NCBI GenBank assembly: GCA_017465625.1
Contig: JAFTVV010000037.1
Location: 62,001-126,000 of the forward strand
DNA from: Oscillospiraceae bacterium
GTDB lineage: Bacteria > Bacillota > Clostridia > Oscillospirales > Oscillospiraceae
Direction of reading: 5' to 3'
Length of the DNA: 64,000 bases
Position 1 is the first letter of the stretch; every line of letters starts with the position of its first letter. The notes beneath the pieces are model-generated. The model was not told where the DNA came from. It searched no databases and saw only the letters and a program-made list of their open reading frames with translations. Both the position numbers and the translations under genes were made by a program. Shown piece by piece: positions 24,882 through 32,543 of this stretch.

Positions 24882-27104
24882 ATGGCAAACGCAACCAATC
24901 TTGTAATCGTGGAGTCTCCCTCCAAGGCGAAAACCATCGGTAAATATTTAGGACCGCAGTATACGGTGAAGGCCAGTATGGGACATCTGCGGGATTTGCC
25001 CAAAAGCACCATGGGTGTGGATATTGAGGGCGGATTTATTCCGGAGTATTTGCCTCTGGAGAATAAAAGCGAAGTAATTGAAGACCTGCGTAAGTCCGCA
25101 AAGAAAGCGGAACGGGTCTTCCTGGCAACTGACCCGGACCGGGAGGGCGAAGCCATCTCCTGGCACTTAAAGGAGCTGTTGGAGCTGCCGGATCAGAAGA
25201 CCAGCCGTGTAACATTCAACGAGATTACAAAAAAGGTGGTGGAGGAGTCCATCGCCCATCCCAGAGACATTGACTACAGCCTGGTGGATGCACAGCAGGC
25301 GCGTCGTCTGCTGGATCGGATTGTGGGTTATCAGCTCTCTCCGCTGCTGTGGAAAAAGGTGCGCCGCGGTCTGTCCGCAGGACGGGTGCAGTCTGTGGCA
25401 ACCCGTCTGGTGGTTGACCGTGAAAATGAGATTCGGGCATTCCAGCCCAAAGAGTACTGGGCTTTGGAGGTGCTGCTGCAGCGCAACGGTAAGCCCGGTA
25501 TGTTTAACGCCAAGTATTACGGCACGACCAGGAAGGTGGAGCTGGAAAATGAGGAACAGGTAAACCGTGTTCTGCAGGATATTGAGGGCAAGGACTTTAC
25601 CGTCACTTCTGTGAAGCAGGCGGATAAAAAGCGCAGCTCTGCGCCCCCCTTTACCACCTCTACCTTACAGCAGGAGGCTTCCCGTAAGCTGAATATGACC
25701 CCCAAGCGCACCATGTCCATTGCCCAGCAGCTGTATGAAGGCATCGACGTGGAGGGAGAGGGCACTTTGGGTCTGATTACCTATATGCGTACCGACTCCT
25801 TGCGCCTGAGCAATGAGGCCATGGATGCCGCCGCGCATTTTATTAAAAATCGCTACGGTGCGCCCTATTATTACGGAAAGCACCACGTTTTCAAGACCAA
25901 ATCCGGCGCACAGGATGCCCACGAAGCCATTCGTCCCACCCACGTGGAGCTGGACCCTGAGAAAATCCGCAAATCCCTGACCGGTGACCAATATCGGCTG
26001 TATAAGCTGATTTGGAGCCGCTTTTTGGCAAGCCAAATGGCAGATGCAGTGTACGACACGGTGGCAATCGACACCAAGTGCGCACAGCATACCTTCCGTT
26101 CTACCAATCAGAGCGTGAAGTTCTCCGGCTTCCTGGCGGTATATGAGGAAGGCCGTGATGAAGAGGTGGCGCAGGAGGATTCTCCGCTGCCGGATCTGCA
26201 GGTGGGTGAAAGTGCCTGCTGTGTGGATTTGAAGAAGGAACAGCGGTTTACCCAGCCGCCTGCCCGTTACACCGAGGCCACCTTGGTCAAGGCAATGGAG
26301 GAAAAGGGCGTGGGTCGTCCTTCTACCTATGCAGGCATCGTCTCCACCATTCAGGAACGGGAATATGTGAACAAGTCCGGCAAATTGCTGATGCCCACAC
26401 CCTTGGGTGAGGTGGTCACCGGTTTGATGCTGGAACGCTTTAACGATATTATTGATGTAGAATTTACCGCCAATATGGAAAACCGGTTGGATGAGGTGGA
26501 AGCAGGCAAGCAGAACTGGAAAGCTGTTCTTGCAGACTTCTACAAGGGCTTCCATCAGGAGATGCTGGAGGCGGAAAAAGCATTGGAGGGCACACGGCTG
26601 AAAGTGCCTGATGAGGTTACCGAGGAAATCTGCGAAGTTTGCGGCCGCAATATGGTGGTGCGTATTGGCAGATTCGGCAAATTCCTGGCTTGCCCCGGCT
26701 TCCCCGAATGTACCAATACCAAGCCCATTGTAGAAAAAATGCCCGGTCGCTGCCCCAAGTGCGGCAGTACCATTTTGAAGCGCAAGTCGAAAAAGGGCTA
26801 TGCCTATTATGGCTGTGAGCGCGGTGCGGAATGTGGCTTTATGACTTGGGATGTGCCTACTGCGGAGGATTGTCCCACCTGTGGGCAGACCATGTTCAAA
26901 AAGGCAGGCAAGGGTCGCAATAAGCCGTTCTGCGTCAACGAGCAGTGTGCAAACTTCCTGCCGGAGGATCAGCGGGGTTATTACAAGAAGAAAACCACCG
27001 CAGAGAGCGAAGAGCCGCAAAAACCGGCAAAAAAGACGGCAGGAAAGGCTGCCGGAAAGACCGCGGCAAAAAAGAAAACAACCAAGAAGACAAGTAAGAA
27101 ATAA
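24882..27104 (+). CDS. topA: DNA topoisomerase I
   Basis: 740 residues, type IA. The TOPRIM domain begins LVIVESPSKAKTIGKYLG, with Glu10 and ATDPDREGEAISWH supplying the Mg2+ acids. The catalytic tyrosine is Tyr301 in ITYMRTDSLRLS. Three C-terminal four-Cys zinc ribbons follow (CEVCG...CPGFPEC, CPKCG...CERGAEC, CPTCG...CVNEQC). The last 35 residues are a Lys/Ala-rich tail (KKTAGKAAGKTAAKKKT), which probably adds nonspecific DNA affinity. The enzyme relaxes negative supercoils. It is 18 bp after dprA and 18 bp before trmFO. Confidence 0.96.
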   Translation: MANATNLVIVESPSKAKTIGKYLGPQYTVKASMGHLRDLPKSTMGVDIEGGFIPEYLPLENKSEVIEDLRKSAKKAERVFLATDPDREGEAISWHLKELLELPDQKTSRVTFNEITKKVVEESIAHPRDIDYSLVDAQQARRLLDRIVGYQLSPLLWKKVRRGLSAGRVQSVATRLVVDRENEIRAFQPKEYWALEVLLQRNGKPGMFNAKYYGTTRKVELENEEQVNRVLQDIEGKDFTVTSVKQADKKRSSAPPFTTSTLQQEASRKLNMTPKRTMSIAQQLYEGIDVEGEGTLGLITYMRTDSLRLSNEAMDAAAHFIKNRYGAPYYYGKHHVFKTKSGAQDAHEAIRPTHVELDPEKIRKSLTGDQYRLYKLIWSRFLASQMADAVYDTVAIDTKCAQHTFRSTNQSVKFSGFLAVYEEGRDEEVAQEDSPLPDLQVGESACCVDLKKEQRFTQPPARYTEATLVKAMEEKGVGRPSTYAGIVSTIQEREYVNKSGKLLMPTPLGEVVTGLMLERFNDIIDVEFTANMENRLDEVEAGKQNWKAVLADFYKGFHQEMLEAEKALEGTRLKVPDEVTEEICEVCGRNMVVRIGRFGKFLACPGFPECTNTKPIVEKMPGRCPKCGSTILKRKSKKGYAYYGCERGAECGFMTWDVPTAEDCPTCGQTMFKKAGKGRNKPFCVNEQCANFLPEDQRGYYKKKTTAESEEPQKPAKKTAGKAAGKTAAKKKTTKKTSKK

Positions 27105-27122
27105 GAAAAGGAGCAAAACAGG

Positions 27123-28445
27123 ATGGTAAAGGTGGTTGGCGCAGGACTGGCAGGATCAGAAGCCGCGTGGCAGCTGGCTGAGCGTGGTATTCCGGTTACG
27201 CTGTATGAGATGAAGCCCCATAAAAAATCCCCGGCGCATCACGCCGATACCTTTGCGGAGCTGGTTTGTTCCAACTCTTTAAGAGGCGACCGCATTGAAA
27301 ATGCGGTGGGACTGCTGAAAGAGGAATTGCGGCGTATGGGCAGCCTGATCATCGCATGTGCCGATGCCACCCGTGTGGAGGCCGGCGGCTGTCTGGCGGT
27401 GGACCGTATGGGTTTTTCTCAACTGGTCACGGATAAAATCCGCAGCCATCCCCTGATTACGGTGGTGGAGGAGGAGCTGACCGAAGTGCCGGAAGGACCG
27501 GTCATTGTGGCCACAGGTCCTTTGACCTCCGATGGAATGTCTGATGCCATCGGTCGGTATTTTGGCACGGATTACCTGCATTTTTTTGATGCCGCCGCAC
27601 CGCTGGTCACTGCCGAGTCCATTGATATGGCAGAGGCCTGGTGGCAGTCCCGTTACGACCGTGGCACACCGGATTACATCAACTGCGCCTTGAGTAAGGA
27701 CGAGTATGATGCCTTTTTAAAGGAGCTGATCTCTGCACAGGAAGCGGAGGTGCACGGCTTTGAAGATCAAAACGTTTTTGAGGGCTGTATGCCGGTGGAG
27801 GTGATGGGTCGCAGAGGCTACGACACGCTGCGATTCGGTCCGCTGAAGCCTGTGGGACTGACTGACCCCAAAACGGGAAAAGAGCCTTACGCCGTAGTGC
27901 AGCTGCGGCAGGATAATGCGGCAAAAAGCGTATTTAACCTGGTCGGTTTCCAGACCCGTCTGAAATTCCCGGAGCAAAAACGGGTATTTTCCATGATTCC
28001 TGCGTTGCGGAATGCGGAATTTGTCCGTTACGGGGTCATGCACCGCAATACGTTCCTGCAGTCGCCCAAGCTGCTGGATCGGTTTTATGCAGACAGAAGA
28101 AATCCCTTGGTGGCCTTTGCCGGGCAGATGACCGGCGTGGAGGGCTATGTGGAAAGTGCCGCTTCCGGCTTTTTGGCGGCGGTGGCAATGGCGGCCAAAG
28201 TGCAGGGCAAGACCCCGGTGGAATTTCCCCAGGAGACCGCCATTGGCGCATTGGGCTTATACATCAGCGATGAACGGCATACAAGCTTTCAGCCGATGAA
28301 TATCAACTTCAGCATCATTGCGCCTCTGCAGCAGAGGGTGCGCAAAAAGAGTGAAAAGAATTTGGCAATTGCCAACCGTTCCTTAGAGATTATCGAAAAG
28401 CTGACACAAGAAGAAAGAGGTGGCGCAAATGAAGATCATACTTGA
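27123..28445 (+). CDS. trmFO: tRNA m5U54 methyltransferase TrmFO (folate/FAD-dependent)
   Basis: 440 residues. The FAD-binding VVGAGLAGSEAAWQLAERG motif is at the N-terminus, and ELVCSNSLRGD holds the conserved catalytic Cys of the family. VATGPLTS and PMNINFSIIAPL are also diagnostic. The enzyme methylates U54 of tRNA with methylene-tetrahydrofolate and FADH2. Downstream of topA is its usual place in Firmicutes. The final codons overlap plsX. Confidence 0.95.
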   Translation: MVKVVGAGLAGSEAAWQLAERGIPVTLYEMKPHKKSPAHHADTFAELVCSNSLRGDRIENAVGLLKEELRRMGSLIIACADATRVEAGGCLAVDRMGFSQLVTDKIRSHPLITVVEEELTEVPEGPVIVATGPLTSDGMSDAIGRYFGTDYLHFFDAAAPLVTAESIDMAEAWWQSRYDRGTPDYINCALSKDEYDAFLKELISAQEAEVHGFEDQNVFEGCMPVEVMGRRGYDTLRFGPLKPVGLTDPKTGKEPYAVVQLRQDNAAKSVFNLVGFQTRLKFPEQKRVFSMIPALRNAEFVRYGVMHRNTFLQSPKLLDRFYADRRNPLVAFAGQMTGVEGYVESAASGFLAAVAMAAKVQGKTPVEFPQETAIGALGLYISDERHTSFQPMNINFSIIAPLQQRVRKKSEKNLAIANRSLEIIEKLTQEERGGANEDHT

Positions 28446-29463
28446 TGCAATGGGCGGTGACCACGCACCGGAAGCACCGGTTTTGGGCGCTCTGCAGGCA
28501 GTAAAGGATTTTGATGCACAGATTATTTTGATGGGTCGCGGCCCTGAGATTTTGGATGTGCTGAAGAAAAACGGCATCGAAGATCTGCCGGACGGCGTCC
28601 AGATTGCCCACGCCGATGATGTTGTGGATATGCATGATGATCCTGCGGATGCAGTCCGCAAAAAGAAAAATTCCTCTATGATGTTAGGTCTGCGGATGCT
28701 GGCAGAGGGAGAGGGCGATGCGTTTATTTCCGCAGGCAGTACCGGTGCGCTTTTAAGCGGTGCAACATTGCTGGTCAAGCGTGTAAAGGGTGTGCGCCGT
28801 GCGGCAATGGGCCCCAGTATTCCCAATAAAAAAGGCGGCAAGACCGTCATTTTGGACTGCGGTGCCAATGCAGAGTGCACACCGGAATTTTTGCTGCAGT
28901 TTGCCTTGATGGGTACGCTGTATGCCAAAAAGAATATGGGTATTCAAAGTCCCCGTATTGGCCTACTGAATATCGGCACGGAGGACAGCAAGGGCGGTCA
29001 GCTCCAAAAGGATACCTACGCCTTGCTGACCAAGGCGGCTCAGCAGGGTCTTATGAATTTTGTGGGCAACGTGGAAGCGCGCGCTGTGCCGTTGGGCGAG
29101 GTGGACGTGGTGGTTTGCGACGGTTTTTCCGGCAACGTTCTGCTCAAGTCCATTGAGGGAACTGCTATGTTTATGGGCAGTCTGATGAAGCATAAGATTT
29201 TCAAGCGCAGTGTCTATTCCCACATCGGCTATCTGTTCTGCCGTAAGGGTGTGAACGATGTGATGAAAATGATGGATTATCGGGAGATTGGCGGCACGCC
29301 TTTCCTGGGCATCAAAAAGCCGGTCATCAAAGCCCATGGCTCGTCGGATGCGCTGGCTTTCCGCAATGCGGTAAAGCAGGCGATGGAGGTGGCGGGCGGC
29401 GATATTTCCGCAGAGCTGGAGCAGGGGCTGGCCGCAATGAAGGAGCTGCAGGGCAATGATTAA
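28429..29463 (+). CDS. plsX: Phosphate acyltransferase PlsX
   Basis: 344 residues. It starts MKIILDAMGGDHAPEA, the family signature, with EDSKGGQLQKD and CDGFSGNVLLKSIEG later. It makes acyl-phosphate from acyl-ACP for phospholipid synthesis. GAGG lies 8 nt upstream of the ATG at 28429. An ATG at 28420 is possible but lacks spacing. It overlaps trmFO by 17 bp and rnc by 8 bp. The acpP gene that often lies between plsX and rnc is absent. Confidence 0.94.
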   Translation: MKIILDAMGGDHAPEAPVLGALQAVKDFDAQIILMGRGPEILDVLKKNGIEDLPDGVQIAHADDVVDMHDDPADAVRKKKNSSMMLGLRMLAEGEGDAFISAGSTGALLSGATLLVKRVKGVRRAAMGPSIPNKKGGKTVILDCGANAECTPEFLLQFALMGTLYAKKNMGIQSPRIGLLNIGTEDSKGGQLQKDTYALLTKAAQQGLMNFVGNVEARAVPLGEVDVVVCDGFSGNVLLKSIEGTAMFMGSLMKHKIFKRSVYSHIGYLFCRKGVNDVMKMMDYREIGGTPFLGIKKPVIKAHGSSDALAFRNAVKQAMEVAGGDISAELEQGLAAMKELQGND

Positions 29464-30127
29464 GGATTTGGAGACCGCTATCGGTTATCGTTTTAAAAAC
29501 ATCACCCTACTGCAAAACGCACTGACCCATTCCTCCTATGCCAATGAACGTTCGCACGACAGCCTGATGAGCAATGAACGGCTGGAATTTTTAGGGGATT
29601 CCATTTTGGGTATGGTGGTTGCGGAGTTTTTGTACCGCAATTATCCCGACCGTCCCGAAGGAGAACTGACCCGTATGCGTGCAGATATGGTGTGCGAAAC
29701 GGCGCTTAACAGAGTGGCGGAGGAAATCCACTTAGGGGAGCACCTGCTGCTGGGTCACGGCGAGGAGCACGGCGGCGGCAGAAAACGGGCATCTATTTTG
29801 GCGGATGCGGTGGAATCGGTGATTGCCGCCAGCTTTTTAGATGGGGGAATGGAGCCGGCGCGGAGCTTTATTCAGCGCTTTGTACTGACCCATGTTCCGG
29901 AAAAGAAGCTGCAGCATACCGATTATAAGACGGCACTGCAGGAGCTGATTCAGCAAAAGAAGAATCAGGTCATTACTTACGAATTGGTGGGGCAGTCCGG
30001 CCCGGACCACGATAAGCACTTCAGCGTGCAGGTACTTTTGAACGGAAACCCCATCGGCACAGGTGCAGGCACCAGTAAAAAACGGGCAGAGCAGGATGCG
30101 GCAAGAGACGCATTAACGAAAATATAA
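29456..30127 (+). CDS. rnc: Ribonuclease III
   Basis: 223 residues. The RNase III domain has NERLEFLGDSILG (catalytic Glu and Asp) and a second acidic cluster ADAVESVIAASFLDGG. A double-stranded-RNA-binding domain covers about 155-223 (DYKTALQELIQQ...SKKRAEQDAARDAL). It processes rRNA and cuts structured mRNA. It overlaps plsX by 8 bp and ends the housekeeping run. Confidence 0.96.
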   Translation: MIKDLETAIGYRFKNITLLQNALTHSSYANERSHDSLMSNERLEFLGDSILGMVVAEFLYRNYPDRPEGELTRMRADMVCETALNRVAEEIHLGEHLLLGHGEEHGGGRKRASILADAVESVIAASFLDGGMEPARSFIQRFVLTHVPEKKLQHTDYKTALQELIQQKKNQVITYELVGQSGPDHDKHFSVQVLLNGNPIGTGAGTSKKRAEQDAARDALTKI

Positions 30128-30132
30128 AAATG

Positions 30133-30163
30133 GGGGGTGTCTCAAAATGAATGAGACACCCCC
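30133..30163 (+). terminator. Hairpin after rnc
   Basis: A perfect 12-bp stem GGGGGTGTCTCA with its complement (30152-30163) and a 7-nt loop. No T-run follows, so it may mainly protect the 3' end. Confidence 0.55.
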
Positions 30164-30191
30164 GAAAATGAATATAGATTAAAATCCAACT

Positions 30192-30269
30192 GTAGGGAAC
30201 GGCCTGTGTGCCGTTCCTTGTTGCATATAGAGGAATATTCTGCGGAATGACACATCGGTCATTCCCTAC
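30192..30269. repeat. REP-type doublet before spoVAC
   Basis: A GTAG-footed hairpin GGAACGG/CCGTTCC (30192-30217) and an inverted one GGAATGAC/GTCATTCC with CTAC foot on plus (30244-30269), 26 bp apart. Apart from this, 30164-30329 holds only the spoVAC ribosome binding site. Confidence 0.7.
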
Positions 30270-30329
30270 ATGTGTATAATCGGAGGAAAAAATCCCAAAC
30301 TAACAAAAAATAGCAATAGGGGGATTTTT

Positions 30330-30767
30330 ATGACAGAACGGGAATATGGAAAATTAGTGAAGCAAATGGTACCCAAGTCACCGATGCTGAAGCACAGCAT
30401 TTGGGCGTTTACGGTGGGCGGGCTGATTTGTACCCTGGGACAGTTCTTGCTGGAAAGGTACACAGCCTGGGGTCTTGACAAGGAAACAGCCGGGACTGCC
30501 ACCTCTATGACCTTGATTGCCCTGTCTGCGCTGATGACGGGACTGAGCCTGTACGACAATTTGGCTCAATACGCCGGGGCAGGCACGCTTGTACCCATTA
30601 CAGGCTTTGCCAATGCGGTGTCCGCGGCGGCCATTGAGTTTAAAACCGAGGGCTGGATCACCGGCCTGGGGTGCAGTATTTTCAAAATCGTCGGCCCGGT
30701 GATCGTCTACGGCATTTCCGCATCCGTCCTCTACGGACTCATTTATTGGATAACCACATTGTTCTAA
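30330..30767 (+). CDS. spoVAC: Stage V sporulation protein AC
   Basis: 145 residues, with MTEREYGKLVKQMVPKSP then four membrane segments; LYDNLAQYAGAGTLVPITGFAN and EFKTEGWITGLGCSIFKIVGPV are typical of SpoVAC. With SpoVAD/SpoVAE it carries Ca-dipicolinate across the forespore membrane. The ATG at 30330 follows AGGGGG. The frame extended to 30270 has no site. No spoVAD or spoVAE follows, which is unusual. Its last 120 bp reappear twice downstream (31487-31606 and 33614-33709). Confidence 0.92.
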   Translation: MTEREYGKLVKQMVPKSPMLKHSIWAFTVGGLICTLGQFLLERYTAWGLDKETAGTATSMTLIALSALMTGLSLYDNLAQYAGAGTLVPITGFANAVSAAAIEFKTEGWITGLGCSIFKIVGPVIVYGISASVLYGLIYWITTLF

Positions 30768-30768
30768 C

Positions 30769-30834
30769 GGGCGATCACAGATCGCCCCTATAAATGCTAT
30801 CGTACATTACCGTAGGGGCGAACTGCGTTCGCCC
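30769..30834. repeat. REP-type doublet after spoVAC
   Basis: An inverted pair: 30769-30790 (GGGCGATC hairpin, foot CTAT rather than CTAC on plus) and 30812-30834 (GTAG foot, GGGCGAA/TTCGCCC). The right member differs from the REP inside the transposase gene at 31022 by one base. Confidence 0.75.
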
Positions 30835-30839
30835 GCAAA

Positions 30840-30866
30840 AGGGCACCGTTCACGGTGCCCTTTTTA
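30840..30866 (+). terminator. spoVAC terminator
   Basis: A stem GGGCACCGT/ACGGTGCCC with a 2-nt apex is followed by five T. It also lies just past the stop of the convergent transposase gene. Confidence 0.8.
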
Positions 30867-31021
30867 ATGTATATTTAAGTGGATTGTGTTAGATGTATTC
30901 CCATATCTCGTCATAATCCTGCTGATTCCGTATGCCATGGTCATAAAAGGATTTTTGCCAAATGGGTCTGCCAATCTGCTTAGTAATCGATCCTTTGAAT
31001 TGCTTCATGACCCTTGATATC

Positions 31022-31044
31022 GTAGGGGCGAACTGCGGTCGCCC
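31022..31044 (+). repeat. REP hairpin inside the RAYT gene (left)
   Basis: GTAG foot, then GGGCGAA...GTCGCCC. One base differs from the REP at 30812-30834. It lies in frame within the transposase ORF. Confidence 0.8.
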
Positions 31045-31191
31045 GTTTGTATCAGTATTAATGGAAATGATAAAATGAATGTGATCCGGCATAATACAAT
31101 ACCGGTCTACACGAACAACATCATACGCAGAATTCAGCTTTTGAATTTCTTTATCCACGATTATTCCAATATCCGACAACGGCACATTGTC

Positions 31192-31214
31192 GGGCGAACA
31201 CAGTTCGCCCCTAC
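31192..31214 (-). repeat. REP hairpin inside the RAYT gene (right)
   Basis: The inverse orientation of the left copy: GGGCGAACACAGTTCGCCCC followed by TAC. Together the two form an inverted pair 147 bp apart within the coding sequence. Confidence 0.8.
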
Positions 31215-31421
31215 GGTCAGACCAAAAGATTTTCTCGCGGTTTGCGGTGCAAACCGTAATGAAATATGCCCCTGGGGTGGAATAATCGTAATCATCGATA
31301 CGGATTGATTTTCGTTTTGGTAGGTTCTTCATTGGATCACCTCGTATATGCATAGGTTTCAAATCCATCCATCCAATAGGTGTTATTCAACAGACGAGGT
31401 TGCTTGAAACGTATTTTAAGC

Positions 31422-31450
31422 ATTATACCATAGGGAAAAATAAATGTAAA
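31422..31450 (-). promoter_or_regulatory. RAYT promoter
   Basis: On the minus strand TTTACA (31450-31445), a 17-bp spacer and TATAAT (31427-31422), 90 bp before the start codon. Confidence 0.7.
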
Positions 31451-31486
31451 TATTAATGACTTTTTAGTCCAGACCGGACACAGGCA

Positions 31487-31606
31487 GAGGGCTGGATTAC
31501 CGGCCTGGGGTGCAGTATTTTCAAAATCGTCGGCCCGGTCATCGTCTACGGCATATCCGCCAGCGTCCTCTATGGACTCATTTATTGGATAACCACTTTA
31601 TTCTAA
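31487..31606 (+). pseudogene. spoVAC 3'-end fragment, copy 1
   Basis: 120 bp aligned without gaps to 30648-30767, with 9 mismatches. All nine are synonymous, so it still encodes the last 39 residues of SpoVAC and the stop. It has no start or 5' part. Purely synonymous divergence suggests it came from a functional spoVAC allele of a related strain rather than by local decay. A terminator follows at once. Confidence 0.9.
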
Positions 31607-31609
31607 CGC

Positions 31610-31642
31610 AAAAAGGCTTGACCGTATTGGTCAAGCCTTTTT
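31610..31642 (+). terminator. Terminator after spoVAC fragment 1
   Basis: A 14-bp stem AAAAAGGCTTGACC with its complement, 5-nt loop and a T-run. It is unrelated to the terminators after spoVAC itself and after fragment 2. Confidence 0.85.
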
Positions 31643-31680
31643 ACAGCTTGTCATAAAACCATAATTTGACACGATGAAAT

Positions 31681-31730
31681 GCAACGCAACATTTCGTTGC
31701 TTTACATTTTGCAGGTCCATGTGCTATTGT
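31681..31730 (+). promoter_or_regulatory. Promoter and possible operator of the XRE gene
   Basis: TTTACA (31701-31706), an 18-bp spacer and TATTGT (31725-31730). An inverted repeat GCAACG/CGTTGC (31681-31686, 31695-31700) abuts the -35 and could be the regulator's own site. Confidence 0.45.
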
Positions 31731-31748
31731 TTGTGTGGAGGGGTGCCT

Positions 31749-32453
31749 ATGCAGAGCTTTGCAAAGAATTTGAAACAAATACGCGAAGAATCCGGTATGA
31801 CGCAGGAACAGCTTGCAGAAAGTATAAATGTTACCAGACAGGCGGTCAGTTGTTGGGAAAGGGGGCGTACAGAGCCGGACATTGCTACGATAATTGCGTT
31901 AAGCAAGGTCTTAAATGTGGATGCAGAAGAATTGATCTTTGGAAGAAAGACCAAACGATATGATCGATTCCAAAAGAAGTATCTTGTTTGCGCGATAACG
32001 AGCCTTTCGCTTGTACTTATTGTTTTGTTACTGCATTTAACATTAGATTCATATCTTGAAACGCAAATCAATATGTCGTATATAGGAAAGGAATTCCATT
32101 TTTTTATTTTTACTTTTTTGTTTCCATATTTGGGAAATGTTTCATTAGGCGTTTTTGCAGTTTCTTTTGTTGCTTTGTTTTACAAAGTCTGTTTATGCGG
32201 CCGGTGGAGAAGGGCAGCATTCTTTTTGGGACTGGTTGCTGCTTTTCCAAGCCTCGTCGTTATTCTGGATTCTTTGCTTGCAATGGTGATACCCACATAT
32301 AAAGCGCCCTTCACTTATACAATATTCGTTTCCACAATACCGTCGCAGCCGATTCAGACGCTCTTATTCGATTTGTTTCCAATTTTTTCTGGTGTTCTAT
32401 TGTTTCTGAGTTTTGATAATACATCCGACAGCAGCGTACTTTCGGATGATTAA
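31749..32453 (+). CDS. XRE-family regulator with membrane domain
   Basis: 234 residues. A Cro/C1 helix-turn-helix (about 1-65: NLKQIREESGMTQEQLAESINVTRQAVSCWERG) is followed by four or five membrane segments from about residue 80. GGAGGGG lies 5 nt before the ATG at 31749. Such HTH-membrane proteins often act as membrane-tethered sensors. The AT-rich, less biased codon use differs from the flanking housekeeping genes, fitting acquisition by transfer. It is upstream of the Fic gene, which has its own promoter. Confidence 0.8.
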   Translation: MQSFAKNLKQIREESGMTQEQLAESINVTRQAVSCWERGRTEPDIATIIALSKVLNVDAEELIFGRKTKRYDRFQKKYLVCAITSLSLVLIVLLLHLTLDSYLETQINMSYIGKEFHFFIFTFLFPYLGNVSLGVFAVSFVALFYKVCLCGRWRRAAFFLGLVAAFPSLVVILDSLLAMVIPTYKAPFTYTIFVSTIPSQPIQTLLFDLFPIFSGVLLFLSFDNTSDSSVLSDD

Positions 32454-32466
32454 GGGATAATAGTGA

Positions 32467-32494
32467 TTGATTTCTGCTTTAAATGGTGTATAAT
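32467..32494 (+). promoter_or_regulatory. Promoter of the Fic gene
   Basis: TTGATT (32467-32472), a 16-bp spacer and TATAAT (32489-32494). It lies within the extended open frame, so translation must begin downstream, at TTG 32544. Confidence 0.7.
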
Positions 32495-32543
32495 AGTGGC
32501 AGATAGTACGCAAGATAATACGCAAGTTACTGGAGGTGTTTTC

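Larger units (their letters stand above)
30889..31332 (-). pseudogene. REP-associated tyrosine transposase (RAYT), C-terminally interrupted
   Basis: 147 residues of the Y1/HUH TnpA-REP family: STPGAYFITVCTANREKIFW at the start, the HUH metal site YCIMPDHIHFIIS, and the Tyr-bearing helix IWQKSFYDHGIRN. GAGGTGAT precedes the ATG at 31332, and a good promoter lies upstream. Two REP hairpins lie inside the frame and encode RRGELCSPDN and TNGRPQFAPTIS, which look like inserted loops. The frame ends IWEYI-TAA, but the codons after the stop read HNPLKYTLK, matching the conserved xNPxKW end of the family. So a nonsense codon seems to cut the C-terminus by about 10-15 residues. The catalytic parts are complete, so activity is uncertain. 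It can also be read as a complete short CDS. Confidence 0.75.
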
